A stretch of 64,000 bases of DNA from the NCBI RefSeq assembly GCF_037038585.1, contig NC_092540.1:10528501-10592500 (forward strand), read 5' to 3'. A model generated the notes under the pieces. It ran no database searches. It saw only the letters and a list, made by a program, of their open reading frames with translations, and had not been told where the DNA came from. Positions 48,101-62,900 of the stretch are shown piece by piece (positions within the stretch are counted from its first letter, which is position 1; every line of letters starts with the position of its first letter). The position numbers were made by a program, and so were the translations under genes. This DNA is from Patagioenas fasciata (lineage: Eukaryota; Chordata; Aves; Columbiformes; Columbidae).

Positions 48101-51100
48101 GGGGTCCCCAGGATGTAACAATGGACCCTGGGGACAATGGGGGGTCCTGGGACGTCACAATGGGCCCTGGAGACAAAGGGGGTCTCCAGGATGTCACAAT
48201 GGGCTCTGGGGACAATGCGGGGTCCTGGGACGTCACAATGGGCCCCAGTGACATGGGGATCCCCAGGATGTCACAATGGGCCCTGGGGACAAAGGGGGGT
48301 CCTGGGACGTCACAATGGGCCCTGGGGACAAGAGGGGGTCCCCAGGATGTCACAATGGGCCCTGGGGACAAAGAGGGGTCCCCTGAATGTCACAATGGGC
48401 CCTGGGGACAAGGAGGGATCCCCAGGATATCACAATGGGCCCTGGGGACAATGGGGGGTCCTGGGACGTCACAATGGGCCCTGGGGACAAGAGGGGGTCC
48501 CCAGGATGTCACAATGGGCCCTGGGGACAAAGAGGGGTCCCCTGAATGTCACAATGGGCCCTGGGGACAAGGGGGTGCCGAGGATGTCACAATGGGCCCT
48601 GGGGACAATGGGGGTCCTGGGACGTCACAATGGGCCCTGGGGACACAGAGGGGCCCTAGGACGTCACAGTCAGTCCTGGGGACAAGGTGGGGTCCCCTGA
48701 GAGTCACAATGAGCCCTGGGAAGAGAGGGGGCTCCCAAGGACATCACAATGGGCCCTGGGAACAATGGGGGGTCCTGGGACGTCACAATTGGCCCTGGGG
48801 ACAAGGGGGGGTACCCATAGTGTCACAATGGGTCCTGGGGAAAATGGGGTCCCCAGGATGTCACAATGGGCCCTGGGGACAATGTGGGGTCCTGGGATGT
48901 CACAATGGGCCCCAGTGACAAAGGGGGTCCCCTGAATGTTACAATAGGTCCTGAGGACAGTGGGGGGTCCTGGGACGTCACAATGGGCCCTGGGGACAAG
49001 GAGGGATCCCCAGGATGTCACAATGGGCCCTGGGGACAACGGGGGGTCCTAAGACGTCACAATGGGCCCTGGGGCCAAGCAGGGATCCCCAGGATGTCAC
49101 AATGGGCCCTGGACACAATGGGGGGTCCTGGGACGTCACAATGGGCCCCATTGACAAGGGGGCATCCCCAGGATGTCAAAATGCGCCCTGGGGCCCAGGG
49201 GGGTCCTGCGATGTCATAATGGGCCCTGGGGACAAAGGGAGTCCCCTGGATGTCACAATGGACTGGGGACAAAGGGGACAAAGGGGATCCCCACGGTATC
49301 AGAATGGGCCCTGGGGACAAAGGGGGGTCCTGGGATGTCACAATGAGCCCTGCGGACAAGGGTGGTACCCACGGTGTCACAATGGGCCCTGGGAACAAGG
49401 GGGGGTCCCCATAGTGTCACAATGGGTCCTGGGGACAAGTGGGGTCCCCAGGATGTGACAATGTGTCCTAGGGACAATGTGGGGTCCTGGGATGTCACAA
49501 TGGGCCCCAGAGACAAAGGGGCCCCCTGAATGTCACAATGGGTCCTAGGGACAATGGGGGGTCCTGGGACGTCACAACGGGCCCTGGGGACAGGGAGGGA
49601 TCCCCAGGATGTCACAATGGGCCCTGGGGACAATGGGGGGTCCTGGGACGTCACAATGGGCCCCAGTGACAAGGGGGGGTCCCCTGAATGTCACAATGGA
49701 CCCTGGGGACAAAGAGGGGTCCCCTGAATGTCACAATGGGCCCTGGGGACAAGGGGGTGCAGTGGATGTCACAATGGGCCCTGGGGACAATGGGGGGTCC
49801 TGGAATGTCACAATGGGCCCTGGGGACAATGGGGGTCCCCAGGATGTCACAATGGGCCCTGGGGACAATGGGGTTGCCCAGGATGTCACAATGGGCCCTG
49901 GGGACAATGGGAGTCCCCAAGGTGTCAGAACGAGCCCTGGGGACAAAGTGGAATCCTGGAATGTCACAATGGCCCCCAGTGACAAAGGGGTTCCCCATGG
50001 TGTCACAATGGGCCCTGGGGACAAAAGGGGTCCCCAGGATTTCACAATAGCACTGGGGACAAAGGGGGGTCATGGGATGTCACAATGGGCCCCAGTGACA
50101 AAGAGGGTCCTCATGGTGCCACAATGGGCCCTGGGGACAAAGGGGGTCCCCAGGATGTCACAATGGGCTCTGGGGACAAGGAGGGTCCCCAGGATGTCAC
50201 AATGGGCCCTGTGGACAAAGAGCGTCCCCAGCATGTCACAATGGGCCCTGGGGACAAAGGGGGTCCCCACGGTATCAGAATGGGCCCTGGGGACAAAGGG
50301 GGGTCCCCTGAATGTCACAATGGGCCCTGGGGACAGTGGGGGGTCCTGGGACGTCACAATGGGCCCTGGGGACAAGGGGGGGTCCCCAGGATGTCACAAT
50401 GGGCCCTGGGGACAAAGGGGGGTCCCCTGAATGTCACAATGGGCCCTGGGGACAGTGGGGGGTCCTGGGACGTCACAATGGGCCCTGGGGACAAGGGGGG
50501 GTCCCCAGGATGTCACAATGGGCCCTGGGGACAAAGAGGGGTCCCCTGAATGTCACAATGGGCCCTGGGGACAAGGGGGTGCAGTGGATGTCACAATGGG
50601 CCCTGGGGACAATGTGGGGTGTCCAGGATGTCAGAATGACTCCTGAGGACAAGGGGGGGTCCCCATGGTGTCACAATGGGTCCCCAGTGACAAGGAGGGG
50701 TCCCCATGGTGTCACAATAGGCCCTGGGGACAAAGTGGGGTCCAAGAATGTCACAATGGGCCCTGGGGACAAAAGGGGTTGCCATGGTGCCACAATGGGC
50801 CATGGGGTCAAAGGGGACCCCATGCTGCTACAATGGCCCTGGGTACAAAGGGGGGTCCTGGGATGTCACAATGGGCCCTGGGGACAAACGGGGTGTCCCC
50901 ACGGTGCCACAACGGGCCCTGGGAGCAAGGGGGTGGCCCCAGGATGTCACAATGGGTCCTGGGGAAAATGTAAGGTCCTGGGCTGTCACAATGGACCCTG
51001 AGGACAAGGGGGGTCCCCAGGATGTCACAATGAAGTCTTGGGACAAAGGGGTCCCCAGGATGTCACAATGGGGCCTGGGGACCAGGGGGGGTCCTGGGAT

Positions 51101-54100
51101 GTCACAATGGGCCCCAGTGACAAAGGGGGTCCCTATGGTGCCACAATGGGCCCTGGGGACAAAGGGGGTCCCCTGGATGTCACAATGGGCCCTGGGGACA
51201 GTGGGGGGTCCTGGGACGTCACAATGGGCCCTGGGGACAATGTGGGGTCCTGGGATGTCACAATGGGCCCCAGTGACAAACGGGGGCCCCTGAATGTCAC
51301 AATGGGCCCTGGGGACAATGCGGGGTCCTGGGATGTCACAATGGGCCCTGGGGACAAGGAGGGATCCCCAGGATGTCACAATGGGCCCTGGGGACAAGGG
51401 GGTGTCCCCAGGATGTCACAATGGGCCCTGCGGACAAGGGTGGTACCCACGGTGTCACAATGGGTACTGGGCACAAGGGGGGGTCCCTATAGTGTCACAA
51501 TGGGTCCTGGGGACAAGTGGGGTCCCCTGAAAGTCACAATGGGCCCTGGGGACAATGTGGGGTCCTGGGATGTCACAATGGGCCCTGGGGACAAAGGGGG
51601 TCCCCATGGTGCCACAATGGGCTGTGGGGACAAAAGGGGTGCCCAGGATGTCACAATGGGCCCTGGGGACCAGGGTGGGTCCTGCGATGTCACAATGGGC
51701 CCTGGGGACAAAGGGGGTCCCCTGGATGTCAGAATGGGCTCTGGGGACAAAGGGGGGTCCTGGGATGTCACAATGAGCCCTGCGGACAAGGGTGGTACCC
51801 ACGGTGTCACAATGGGCCCTGGGAACAAGGGGGGGTCCCCATAGTGTCACAATGGGTCCTGGGGACAAGTGGGGTCCCCAGGATGTCACAATGTGTCCTG
51901 GGGACAATGTGGGGTCCTGGGATGTCACAATTGGCCCCAGTGACAAAGGGGCCCCCTGAATGTCACAATGGGTCCTGGGGACAATGGGGGGTCCTGGGAC
52001 GTCACAATGGGCCCTGGGGACAGGGAGGGATCCCCAGGATGTCACAATGGGCCCTGGGGACAGTGGGGGGTCCTGGGACGTCACAATGAGCCCCAGTGAC
52101 AAGGGGGGGTCCCCTGAATGTCACAATGGGCCCTGGGGACAAAGAGGGGTCCCCTGAATGTCACAATGGGCCCTGGGGACAAGGGGGTGCAGAGGATGTC
52201 ACAATGGGCCCTGGGGACAATGGGGGGTCTTGGAATGTCACAATGGGCCTTGGGGACAATGGGGGTCCCCAGGATGTCACAATGGGCCCTGGGGACAATG
52301 GGGTTGCCCAGGATGTCACAATGGGCCCTGGGGACAACGGGAGTCCCCAAGGTATCAGAACGAGCCCTGGGGACAAAGTGGAATCCTGGAATGTCACAAT
52401 GGCCCCCAGTGACAAAGGGGTTCCCCATGGTGTCACAATGGGCCCTGGGGACAAAAGGGGTCCCCAGGATTTCACAATAGCACTGGGGACAAAGGGGGGT
52501 CATGGGATGTCACAATGGGCCCTGGGGACAAGGGAGATCCCCATGGAGTCACAATAAGCCCTGGGGACAAAGTGGGGTCCTGGGATGTCACAATGGGCTC
52601 TGGGGACAAGGAGGGTCCCCAGGATGTCACAATGGGCCCTGGGGACAAAGGGGGGTCCTGGGATGTCACAATGGGCCCCAGTGACAAAGAGGGTCCTCAT
52701 GGTGCCACAATGGGCCCTGGGGACAAAGGGGGTCCCCTGGATGTCACAATGGGCCCTGGGGACAAGGAGGGTCCCCAGGATGTCACAATGGGCCCTGGGG
52801 ACAATGGGGGGTGTCCAGGATGTGAGAATGAGTCCTGAGGACAAGGGGGGGTCCCCATGGTGTCACAATGGGTCCCCAGTGACAAGGAGGGGTCCCCATG
52901 GTGTCACAATAGGCCCTGGGGACAAAGTGGGGTCCAAGAATGTCACAATGGGCCCTGGGGACAAAAGGGGTTGCCATGGTGCCACAATGGGCCCTGAGGT
53001 CAAAGGGGGTCCCCATGGTGCTACAATGGCCCTGGGGACAAAGGGGGGTCCTGGGATGTCACAATGGGCCCTGGGGACAAAGGGGGTGTCCCCATGGTGC
53101 CACAACGGGCCCTGGGAGCAAGGGGGTGGCCAAGATGTCACAATGGGTCCTGGGGAAAATGGGGGGTGCCCAGGATGTCACAATGGACCCTGAGGACAAG
53201 CGGGGGTCTTCATGGTGTCACAATGGGCCCCAGTGACAAAGGGGCTCCCCTGAATGTCACAATAGGTCCTGTGGACAATGGGGGGTCCTGGGACGTCACA
53301 ATGGGCCCTGGGGACAAGGAGGGATCCCCAGGATGCCACAATGGGCCCTGGGGACAAAGAGGGGTCCCCTGAATGTCACAATGGGCCCTGGGGACAAGGG
53401 GGTGCAGAGGATGTCACAATGGGCCCTGGGGACAATGGGGGGTCCTGGGACATCACAATGGGCCCTGGGGACAATGAGGGATCCCCAGGATGTCACAATG
53501 GGCCCTGGGGACAAGGGGGTGCCGAGGATGTCACAATGGGCCCTGGGGACAATGGGGGGTCCTGGGATGTCACAATGGGCCCTGGGGACAAGGGTGCGTC
53601 CCCAGGATGTCACAATGGGCCTTGGGAACAAGGGGTTCCCCGAGATATCACAATGGGCCCTGGGGACAATGTAAGGTCCTGGGCTGTCACAATGGACCCT
53701 GAGGACAAGGGGGGTCCCCAGGATGTCACAATGGGGCCTGGGGACCAGGGGGGGTCCTGGGATGTCACAATGGGCCCCAGTGACAAAGGGGGTCCCTATG
53801 GTGCCACAATGGGCCCTGGGGACAAAGGGGGTCCCCTGGATGTCACAATGGGCTCTGGGGACAAGGAGGGTCCCCATAGTGTAACAATGGGCCCTGGGGA
53901 TAAAGAGCGGTCCCCAGGATGTCACAATGGGCCCTGGGGACTAGGGGGGGTCCTGGGATGTCACAATGAGCTCTGGGGACAAGGAGGGTCCCCTGAATGT
54001 CACAATGGGCCCTGGGGACAATGGGGGGTCCTGGGATGAAACAATGAGCCCTGCAGACAAGGGTGTTACCCACAGTGTCACAATGGGCCCTGGGCACAAG

Positions 54101-54439
54101 GGGGGGTCCCCATAGTGTCACAATGGGTCCTGGGGATAAGTGGGGTCCACAGGATGTCACAATGGGCCCTGGGGACAATGTGGGGTCCCCTGAATGTCAC
54201 AATGGGCCCTGTGGAGAAGGGGGTGCCGAGGATGTCACAATGGGCCCTGGGGACAATGGGGGTCCCCTGAATGTCAAAATGGGCCCTGGGGACAAGGAGG
54301 GATTCCCAGGATGTCACAATGGGCCCTGGAGACAAGGGGATGTCCCCAGGATGTCACAATGGGCCCTGGGGACAATGCGGGGTCCTGGGACGTCACAATG
54401 GGCCCTGGGGACAAGAGGGGGTCCCCAGGATGTCACAAT

Positions 54440-56918
54440 GGGCCCTGGGGACAAAGAGGGGTCCCCTGAATGTCACAATGGGCCCTGGGGACAAGGGGGT
54501 GCCGAGGATGTCACAATGGGCCCTGGGGACAATGGGGGTCCTGGGACGTCACAATGGGCCCTGGGGACACAGAGGGGCCCTAGGACGTCACAATCAGTCC
54601 TGGGGACAAGGTGGGGTCCCCTGAGAGTCACAATGAGCCCTGGGAAGAGAGGGGGCTCCCAAGGACATCACAATGGGCCCTGGGAACAATGGGGGGTCCT
54701 GGGACGTCACAACTGGCCCTGGGGACAAGGGGGGGTACCCATAGTGTCACAATGGGTCCTGGGGAAAATGGGGTCCCAAGGATGTCACAATGGGCCCTGG
54801 GGACAATGTGGGGTCCTGGGATGTCACAATGGGCCCCAGTGACAAAGGGGGTCCCCTGAATGTTACAATAGGTCCTGAGGACAGTGGGGAGTCCTGGGAC
54901 GTCACAATGGGCCCTGGGGACAAGGAGGGATCCCCAGGATGTCACAATGGGCCCTGGGGACAACGGGGGGTCCTAAGACGTCACAATGGGCCCTGGGGCC
55001 AAGCAGGGATCCCCAGGATGTCACAATGGGCCCTGGACACAATGGGGGGTCCTGGGACGTCACAATGGGCCCCGTTGACAAGGGGGCATCCCCAGGATGT
55101 CAAAATGCGCCCTGGGGCCCAGGGGGTCCTGCGATGTCACAATGGGCCCTGGGGACAAAGGGGGTCCCCTGGATGTCACAATGGACTCTGGGGACAAAGG
55201 GGATCCCCACGGTATCAGAATGGGCCCTGAGGACAAAGGGGGGTCCTGCGATGTCACAATGAGCCCTGCGGAAAAGGGTGGTACCCACGGTGTCACAATG
55301 GGCCCTGGGAACAAGGGGGGGTCCCCATAGTGTCACAATGGGTCCTGGGGACAAGTGGGGTCCCCAGGATGTGACAATGTGTCCTGGGGACAATGTGGGG
55401 TCCTGGGATGTCACAATGGGCCCCAGTGACAAAGGGGCCACCTGAATGTCACAATGGGTCCTGGGGACAATGGGGGGTCCTGGGACGTCACAATGGGCCC
55501 TGGGGACAAGAAGGGATCCCCAGGATGTCACAATGGGCCCTGGCGACAATGGGGGGTCCTGGGATGTCACAATGGGCCCCAGTGACAAGGGGGGGTCCCC
55601 AGGATGTCACAGTGTGCCCTGGGTACAAAGAGGCGTCCCCGGAATGTCACAATGGGCCCTGGGGACAAGGGGGGATACCCAGGATGTCACAATGGGCCCT
55701 AGGGACAAAGAGGGGTCCCCTGAATGTCACAATGGGCCCTGGGGACAAGGGGGTGCCGAGGATGTCACAATGGGCCCTGGGGACAATGGGGGTCCTGGGA
55801 CGTCACAATGGGCCCTGGGGACACAGAGGGGCCCTAGGACGTCACAATCAGTCCTGGGGACAAGGTGGGGTCCCCTGAGAGTCACAATGAGCCCTGGGAA
55901 GAGAGGGGGCTCCCAAGGACATCACAATGGGCCCTGGGAACAATGGGGGGTCCTGGGACGTCACAACTGGCCCTGGGGACAAGGGGGGGTACCCATAGTG
56001 TCACAATGGGTCCTGGGGAAAATGGGGTCCCAAGGATGTCACAATGGGCCCTGGGGACAATGTGGGGTCCTGGGATGTCACAATGGGCCCCAGTGACAAA
56101 GGGGGTCCCCTGAATGTTACAATAGGTCCTGAGGACAGTGGGGAGTCCTGGGACGTCACAATGGGCCCTGGGGACAAGGAGGGATCCCCAGGATGTCACA
56201 ATGGGCCCTGGGGACAACGGGGGGTCCTAAGACGTCACAATGGGCCCTGGGGCCAAGCAGGGATCCCTGAATGTCACAATGGGCCCTGGACACAATGGGG
56301 GGTCCTGGGACGTCACAATGGGCCCCGTTGACAAGGGGGCATCCCCAGGATGTCAAAATGCGCCCTGGGGCCCAGGGGGTCCTGCGATGTCACAATGGGC
56401 CCTGGGGACAAAGGGGGTCCCCTGGATGTCACAATGGACTCTGGGGACAAAGGGGATCCCCACGGTATCAGAATGGGCCCTGGGGACAAAGGGGGGTCCT
56501 GCGATGTCACAATGAGCCCTGCGGAAAAGGGTGGTACCCACGGTGTCACAATGGGCCCTGGGAACAAGGGGGGGTCCCCATAGTGTCACAATGGGTCCTG
56601 GGGACAAGTGGGGTCCCCAGGATGTGACAATGTGTCCTGGGGACAATGTGGGGTCCTGGGATGTCACAATGGGCCCCAGTGACAAAGGGGCCACCTGAAT
56701 GTCACAATGGGTCCTGGGGACAATGGGGGGTCCTGGGACGTCACAATGGGCCCTGGGGACAAGAAGGGATCCCCAGGATGTCACAATGGGCCCTGGCGAC
56801 AATGGGGGGTCCTGGGATGTCACAATGGGCCCCAGTGACAAGGGGGGGTCCCCAGGATGTCACAGTGTGCCCTGGGTACAAAGAGGCGTCCCCGGAATGT
56901 CACAATGGGCCCTGGGGA
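54440..56918 (+). repeat. Nested 1.25-kb tandem duplication
   Basis: Sequence from about 54440 to 55665 recurs at about 55694-56918 (offset 1,254 then 1,253 bp). A more diverged version is at about 48520-49650. Confidence 0.85.
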
Positions 56919-59900
56919 CAAGGGGGTGCCCTGAATGTCACAATGGGCCCTGGGGACAATGGGGGGCCTGGGATGTCACAATGGGCCCCAGTGACAAGTG
57001 GGGGTCCCCAGGATGTCACAATGGGCCCTGGGGACAAAGAGGGGTGCCCTGAATGTCACAATGGGCCCTGGGGACAAGGGGGTGCAGTGGATGTCACAAT
57101 GGGCCTTGGGGACAATGGGGGGTCCTGGAATGTCACAATGGGCCCTGGGGACAATGGGGGTCCCCAGGATGTCACAATGGGCCCTGGGGACAATGGGAGT
57201 CCCCAAGGTGTCAGAACGAGCCCTGGGGACAAAGTGGAATCCTGGAATGTCACAATGGCCCCCAGTGACAAAGGGGTTCCCCATGGTGTCACAATGGGCC
57301 CTGGGGACATAAAGGGTCCCCAGGATTTCACAATAGCACTGGGGACAAAGGGGGGTCATGGGATGTCACAATGGGCCCTGGGGACAAGGGAGATCCCCAT
57401 GGTGTCACAATAAGCCCTGGGGACAAAGTGGGGTCCTGGGATGTCACAATGGGCCCTGGGGACAAAGGGGTGTCCTGGGATGTCACAATGGGGCCCAGTG
57501 ACAAAGAGGGTCCTCATGGTGCCACAATGGGCCCTGGGGACAAAGGGGGTCCCCTGGATGTCACAATGGGCTCTGGGGACAAGGAGGGTCCCCAGGATGT
57601 CACAATGGGCCCTGGGGACAAAGAGCGTCCCCAGCATGTCACAATGGGCCCTGGGGACAAAGAGGGGTCCCCTGAATGTCACAATGGGCCCTGGGGACAA
57701 TGGGGTGCAGTGGATGTCACAATGGGCCCTGGGGACAATGGGGGGTGTCCAGGATGTGAGAATGAGTCCTGAGGACAAGGGGGGGTCCCCATGGTGTCAC
57801 AATGGGTCCCCAGTGACAAGGAGGGGTCCCCATGGTGTCACAATAGGTCCTGGGGACAAAGTGGGGTCCAAGAATGTCACAATGGGCCCTGGGGACAAAA
57901 GGGGTTGCCATGGTGCCACAATGGGCCCTGGGGTCAAAGGGGGTCCCCATGGTGCTACAATGGGCCCTGGGGACAAAGGGGGGTCCTGGGATGTCACAAT
58001 GGGCCCTGGGGACAAGCGGGGGTCTCCATGGTGTCACAATGGGCCCCAGTGACAAAGGGGGTCCCCTGAATGTCACAATAGGTCCTGGGGACAATGGGGA
58101 TCCTGGGACGTCACAATGGGTCCTGGGGACAAGGAGGGATCCCCAGGATGTCACAATGGGCCCTAGGGACAAAGAGGGGTCCCCTGAATGTCACAATGGG
58201 CCCTGGGGACAAGGAGGGATCCCTAGGATGTCACAATGGCCCCTGGGGACAATGGGGGGTCCTGGGACGTCACAATGGGCCCTGGGGACAAGGGGGGGTC
58301 CCCAGGATGTCACAATGGGCCCTGGAGACAATTAGGGGTCCTGGGATGTCACAATGGGCCCTGGGGACAATGGTGGGTCCTGGGATGTCACAATGGGCCC
58401 TGGGGACAAGGGGGTCTCCCAGATATCAGAATGGGCCCTGGGGACAATGTAAGGTCCTGGGCTGTCACAATGGACCCTGAGGACAAGGGGGGACCCCAGG
58501 ATGTCACAATGAAGTCCTGGGACAAAGGGGGTCCCCACGATGTCACAATGGGGCCTGGGGACCAGGGGGGGTCCTGGGATGTCACAATGGGCCCCAGTGA
58601 CAAAGGGGGTCCCTATGGTGCCACAATGGGCCATGGGGACAAAGGGGGTCCCCTGGATGTCAGAGTGGGCTCTGGGGACAAGGAGGGTCCCCAGGATGTC
58701 ACAATGGGCCCTGGGGACAAAGAGCGTCCCCAGCATGTCACAATGTGTCCTGGGGACAATGTGGGGTCCTGGGATGTCACAATGGGCCCCAGTGACAAAG
58801 GGGCCCCCTGAATGTCACAATGGGTCCTGGGGACAATGGGAGGTCCTGGGATGTCACAATGGGCCCTGGGGACTAGGAGGGATCCCCAGGATGTCACAAT
58901 GGGCCCTGGGGACAATGGGGGGTCCTGGGACGTCACAATGGGCCCCAGTGAGAAGGGGGGTCCCCAGGATGTCACAATGGGCTCTGGGGACAAAGAGGGG
59001 TCCCCTGAATGTCACAATGGGCCCTGGGGACAAGGGGGTGCAGTGGATGTCACAATGGGCCCTGGGGACAATGGGGGGTCCTGGAATGTCACAATGGGCC
59101 TTGGGGACAATGGGGGTCCCCAGGATGTCACAATGGGCCCTGGGGACAATGGGGTTGCCCAGGATGTCACAATGGGCCCTGGGGACAATGGGAGTCCCCA
59201 AGGTGTCAGAACGAGCCCTGGGGACAAAGTGAAATCCTGGAATGTCACAATGGCCCCAGTGACAAAGGGGTTCCCCACGGTGTCACAATGGGCCCTGGGG
59301 ACAAAAGGGGTCCCCAGGATTTCACAATAGCACTGGGGACAAAGGGGGGTCATGGGATGTCACAATGGGCCCTGGGGACAAGGGAGATCCCCATGGCGTC
59401 ACAATAAGCCCTGGGGACAAAGTGGGGTCCTGGGATGTCACAATGGGCTCTGGGGACAAGGAGGGTCCCCAGGATGTCACAATGGGCCCTGGGGACAAAG
59501 GGGGGTCCTGGGATGTCACAATGGGCCCCAGTGACAAAGAGGGTCCTCATGGTGCCACAATGGGCCCTGGGGACAAAGGGGGTCCCCTGGATGTCACAAT
59601 GGGCTCTGGGGACAAGGAGGCTCCCCAGGATGTCACAATGGGCCCTGTGGACAAAGAGCGTCCCCAGCATGTCACAATGGGCCCTGGGGACAATGGGGGG
59701 TCCTGGGACGTCACAATGGGCCCTGGGGACAAGAAGGGATCCCCAGGATGTCACAATGGGCCCTGGCGACAATGGGGGGTCCTGGGATGTCACAATGGGC
59801 CCCAGTGACAAGGGGGGGTCCCCAGGATGTCACAATGGGCCCTGGGTACAAAGAGGCGTCCCCGGAATGTCACAATGGGCCCTGGGGACAAGGGGGGATA

Positions 59901-62900
59901 CCCAGGATGTCACAATGGGCCCTAGGGACAAAGAGGGGTCCCCTGAATGTCACAATGGGCCCTGGGGACAAGGGGGTGCCGAGGATGTCACAATGGGCCC
60001 TGGGGACAATGGGGGTCCTGGGACGTCACAATGGGCCCTGGGGACACAGAGGGGCCCTAGGACGTCACAATCAGTCCTGGGGACAAGGTGGGGTCCCCTG
60101 AGAGTCACAATGAGCCCTGGGAAGAGAGGGGGCTCCCAAGGACATCACAATGGGCCCTGGGAACAATGGGGGGTCCTGGGACGTCACAACTGGCCCTGGG
60201 GACAAGGGGGGGTACCCATAGTGTCACAATGGGTCCTGGGGAAAATGGGGTCCCAAGGATGTCACAATGGGCCCTGGGGACAATGTGGGGTCCTGGGATG
60301 TCACAATGGGCCCCAGTGACAAAGGGGGTCCCCTGAATGTTACAATAGGTCCTGAGGACAGTGGGGAGTCCTGGGACGTCACAATGGGCCCTGGGGACAA
60401 GGAGGGATCCCCAGGATGTCACAATGGGCCCTGGGGACAACGGGGGGTCCTAAGACGTCACAATGGGCCCTGGGGCCAAGCAGGGATCCCTGAATGTCAC
60501 AATGGGCCCTGGACACAATGGGGGGTCCTGGGACGTCACAATGGGCCCCGTTGACAAGGGGGCATCCCCAGGATGTCAAAATGCGCCCTGGGGCCCAGGG
60601 GGTCCTGCGATGTCACAATGGGCCCTGGGGACAAAGGGGGTCCCCTGGATGTCACAATGGACTCTGGGGACAAAGGGGATCCCCACGGTATCAGAATGGG
60701 CCCTGGGGACAAAGGGGGGTCCTGCGATGTCACAATGAGCCCTGCGGAAAAGGGTGGTACCCACGGTGTCACAATGGGCCCTGGGAACAAGGGGGGGTCC
60801 CCATAGTGTCACAATGGGTCCTGGGGACAAGTGGGGTCCCCAGGATGTGACAATGTGTCCTGGGGACAATGTGGGGTCCTGGGATGTCACAATGGGCCCC
60901 AGTGACAAAGGGGCCACCTGAATGTCACAATGGGTCCTGGGGACAATGGGGGGTCCTGGGACGTCACAATGGGCCCTGGGGACAAGAAGGGATCCCCAGG
61001 ATGTCACAATGGGCCCTGGCGACAATGGGGGGTCCTGGGATGTCACAATGGGCCCCAGTGACAAGGGGGGGTCCCCAGGATGTCACAGTGTGCCCTGGGT
61101 ACAAAGAGGCGTCCCCGGAATGTCACAATGGGCCCTGGGGACAAGGGGGTGCCCTGAATGTCACAATGGGCCCTGGGGACAATGGGGGGCCTGGGATGTC
61201 ACAATGGGCCCCAGTGACAAGTGGGGGTCCCCAGGATGTCACAATGGGCCCTGGGGACAAAGAGGGGTGCCCTGAATGTCACAATGGGCCCTGGGGACAA
61301 GGGGGTGCAGTGGATGTCACAATGGGCCTTGGGGACAATGGGGGGTCCTGGAATGTCACAATGGGCCCTGGGGACAATGGGGGTCCCCAGGATGTCACAA
61401 TGGGCCCTGGGGACAATGGGAGTCCCCAAGGTGTCAGAACGAGCCCTGGGGACAAAGTGGAATCCTGGAATGTCACAATGGCCCCCAGTGACAAAGGGGT
61501 TCCCCATGGTGTCACAATGGGCCCTGGGGACATAAAGGGTCCCCAGGATTTCACAATAGCACTGGGGACAAAGGGGGGTCATGGGATGTCACAATGGGCC
61601 CTGGGGACAAGGGAGATCCCCATGGTGTCACAATAAGCCCTGGGGACAAAGTGGGGTCCTGGGATGTCACAATGGGCCCTGGGGACAAAGGGGTGTCCTG
61701 GGATGTCACAATGGGGCCCAGTGACAAAGAGGGTCCTCATGGTGCCACAATGGGCCCTGGGGACAAAGGGGGTCCCCTGGATGTCACAATGGGCTCTGGG
61801 GACAAGGAGGGTCCCCAGGATGTCACAATGGGCCCTGGGGACAAAGAGCGTCCCCAGCATGTCACAATGGGCCCTGGGGACAAAGAGGGGTCCCCTGAAT
61901 GTCACAATGGGCCCTGGGGACAATGGGGTGCAGTGGATGTCACAATGGGCCCTGGGGACAATGGGGGGTGTCCAGGATGTGAGAATGAGTCCTGAGGACA
62001 AGGGGGGGTCCCCATGGTGTCACAATGGGTCCCCAGTGACAAGGAGGGGTCCCCATGGTGTCACAATAGGTCCTGGGGACAAAGTGGGGTCCAAGAATGT
62101 CACAATGGGCCCTGGGGACAAAAGGGGTTGCCATGGTGCCACAATGGGCCCTGGGGTCAAAGGGGGTCCCCATGGTGCTACAATGGGCCCTGGGGACAAA
62201 GGGGGGTCCTGGGATGTCACAATGGGCCCTGGGGACAAGCGGGGGTCTCCATGGTGTCACAATGGGCCCCAGTGACAAAGGGGGTCCCCTGAATGTCACA
62301 ATAGGTCCTGGGGACAATGGGGATCCTGGGACGTCACAATGGGTCCTGGGGACAAGGAGGGATCCCCAGGATGTCACAATGGGCCCTAGGGACAAAGAGG
62401 GGTCCCCTGAATGTCACAATGGGCCCTGGGGACAAGGAGGGATCCCTAGGATGTCACAATGGCCCCTGGGGACAATGGGGGGTCCTGGGACGTCACAATG
62501 GGCCCTGGGGACAAGGGGGGGTCCCCAGGATGTCACAATGGGCCCTGGAGACAATTAGGGGTCCTGGGATGTCACAATGGGCCCTGGGGACAATGGTGGG
62601 TCCTGGGATGTCACAATGGGCCCTGGGGACAAGGGGGTCTCCCAGATATCAGAATGGGCCCTGGGGACAATGTAAGGTCCTGGGCTGTCACAATGGACCC
62701 TGAGGACAAGGGGGGACCCCAGGATGTCACAATGAAGTCCTGGGACAAAGGGGGTCCCCACGATGTCACAATGGGGCCTGGGGACCAGGGGGGGTCCTGG
62801 GATGTCACAATGGGCCCCAGTGACAAAGGGGGTCCCTATGGTGCCACAATGGGCCATGGGGACAAAGGGGGTCCCCTGGATGTCAGAGTGGGCTCTGGGG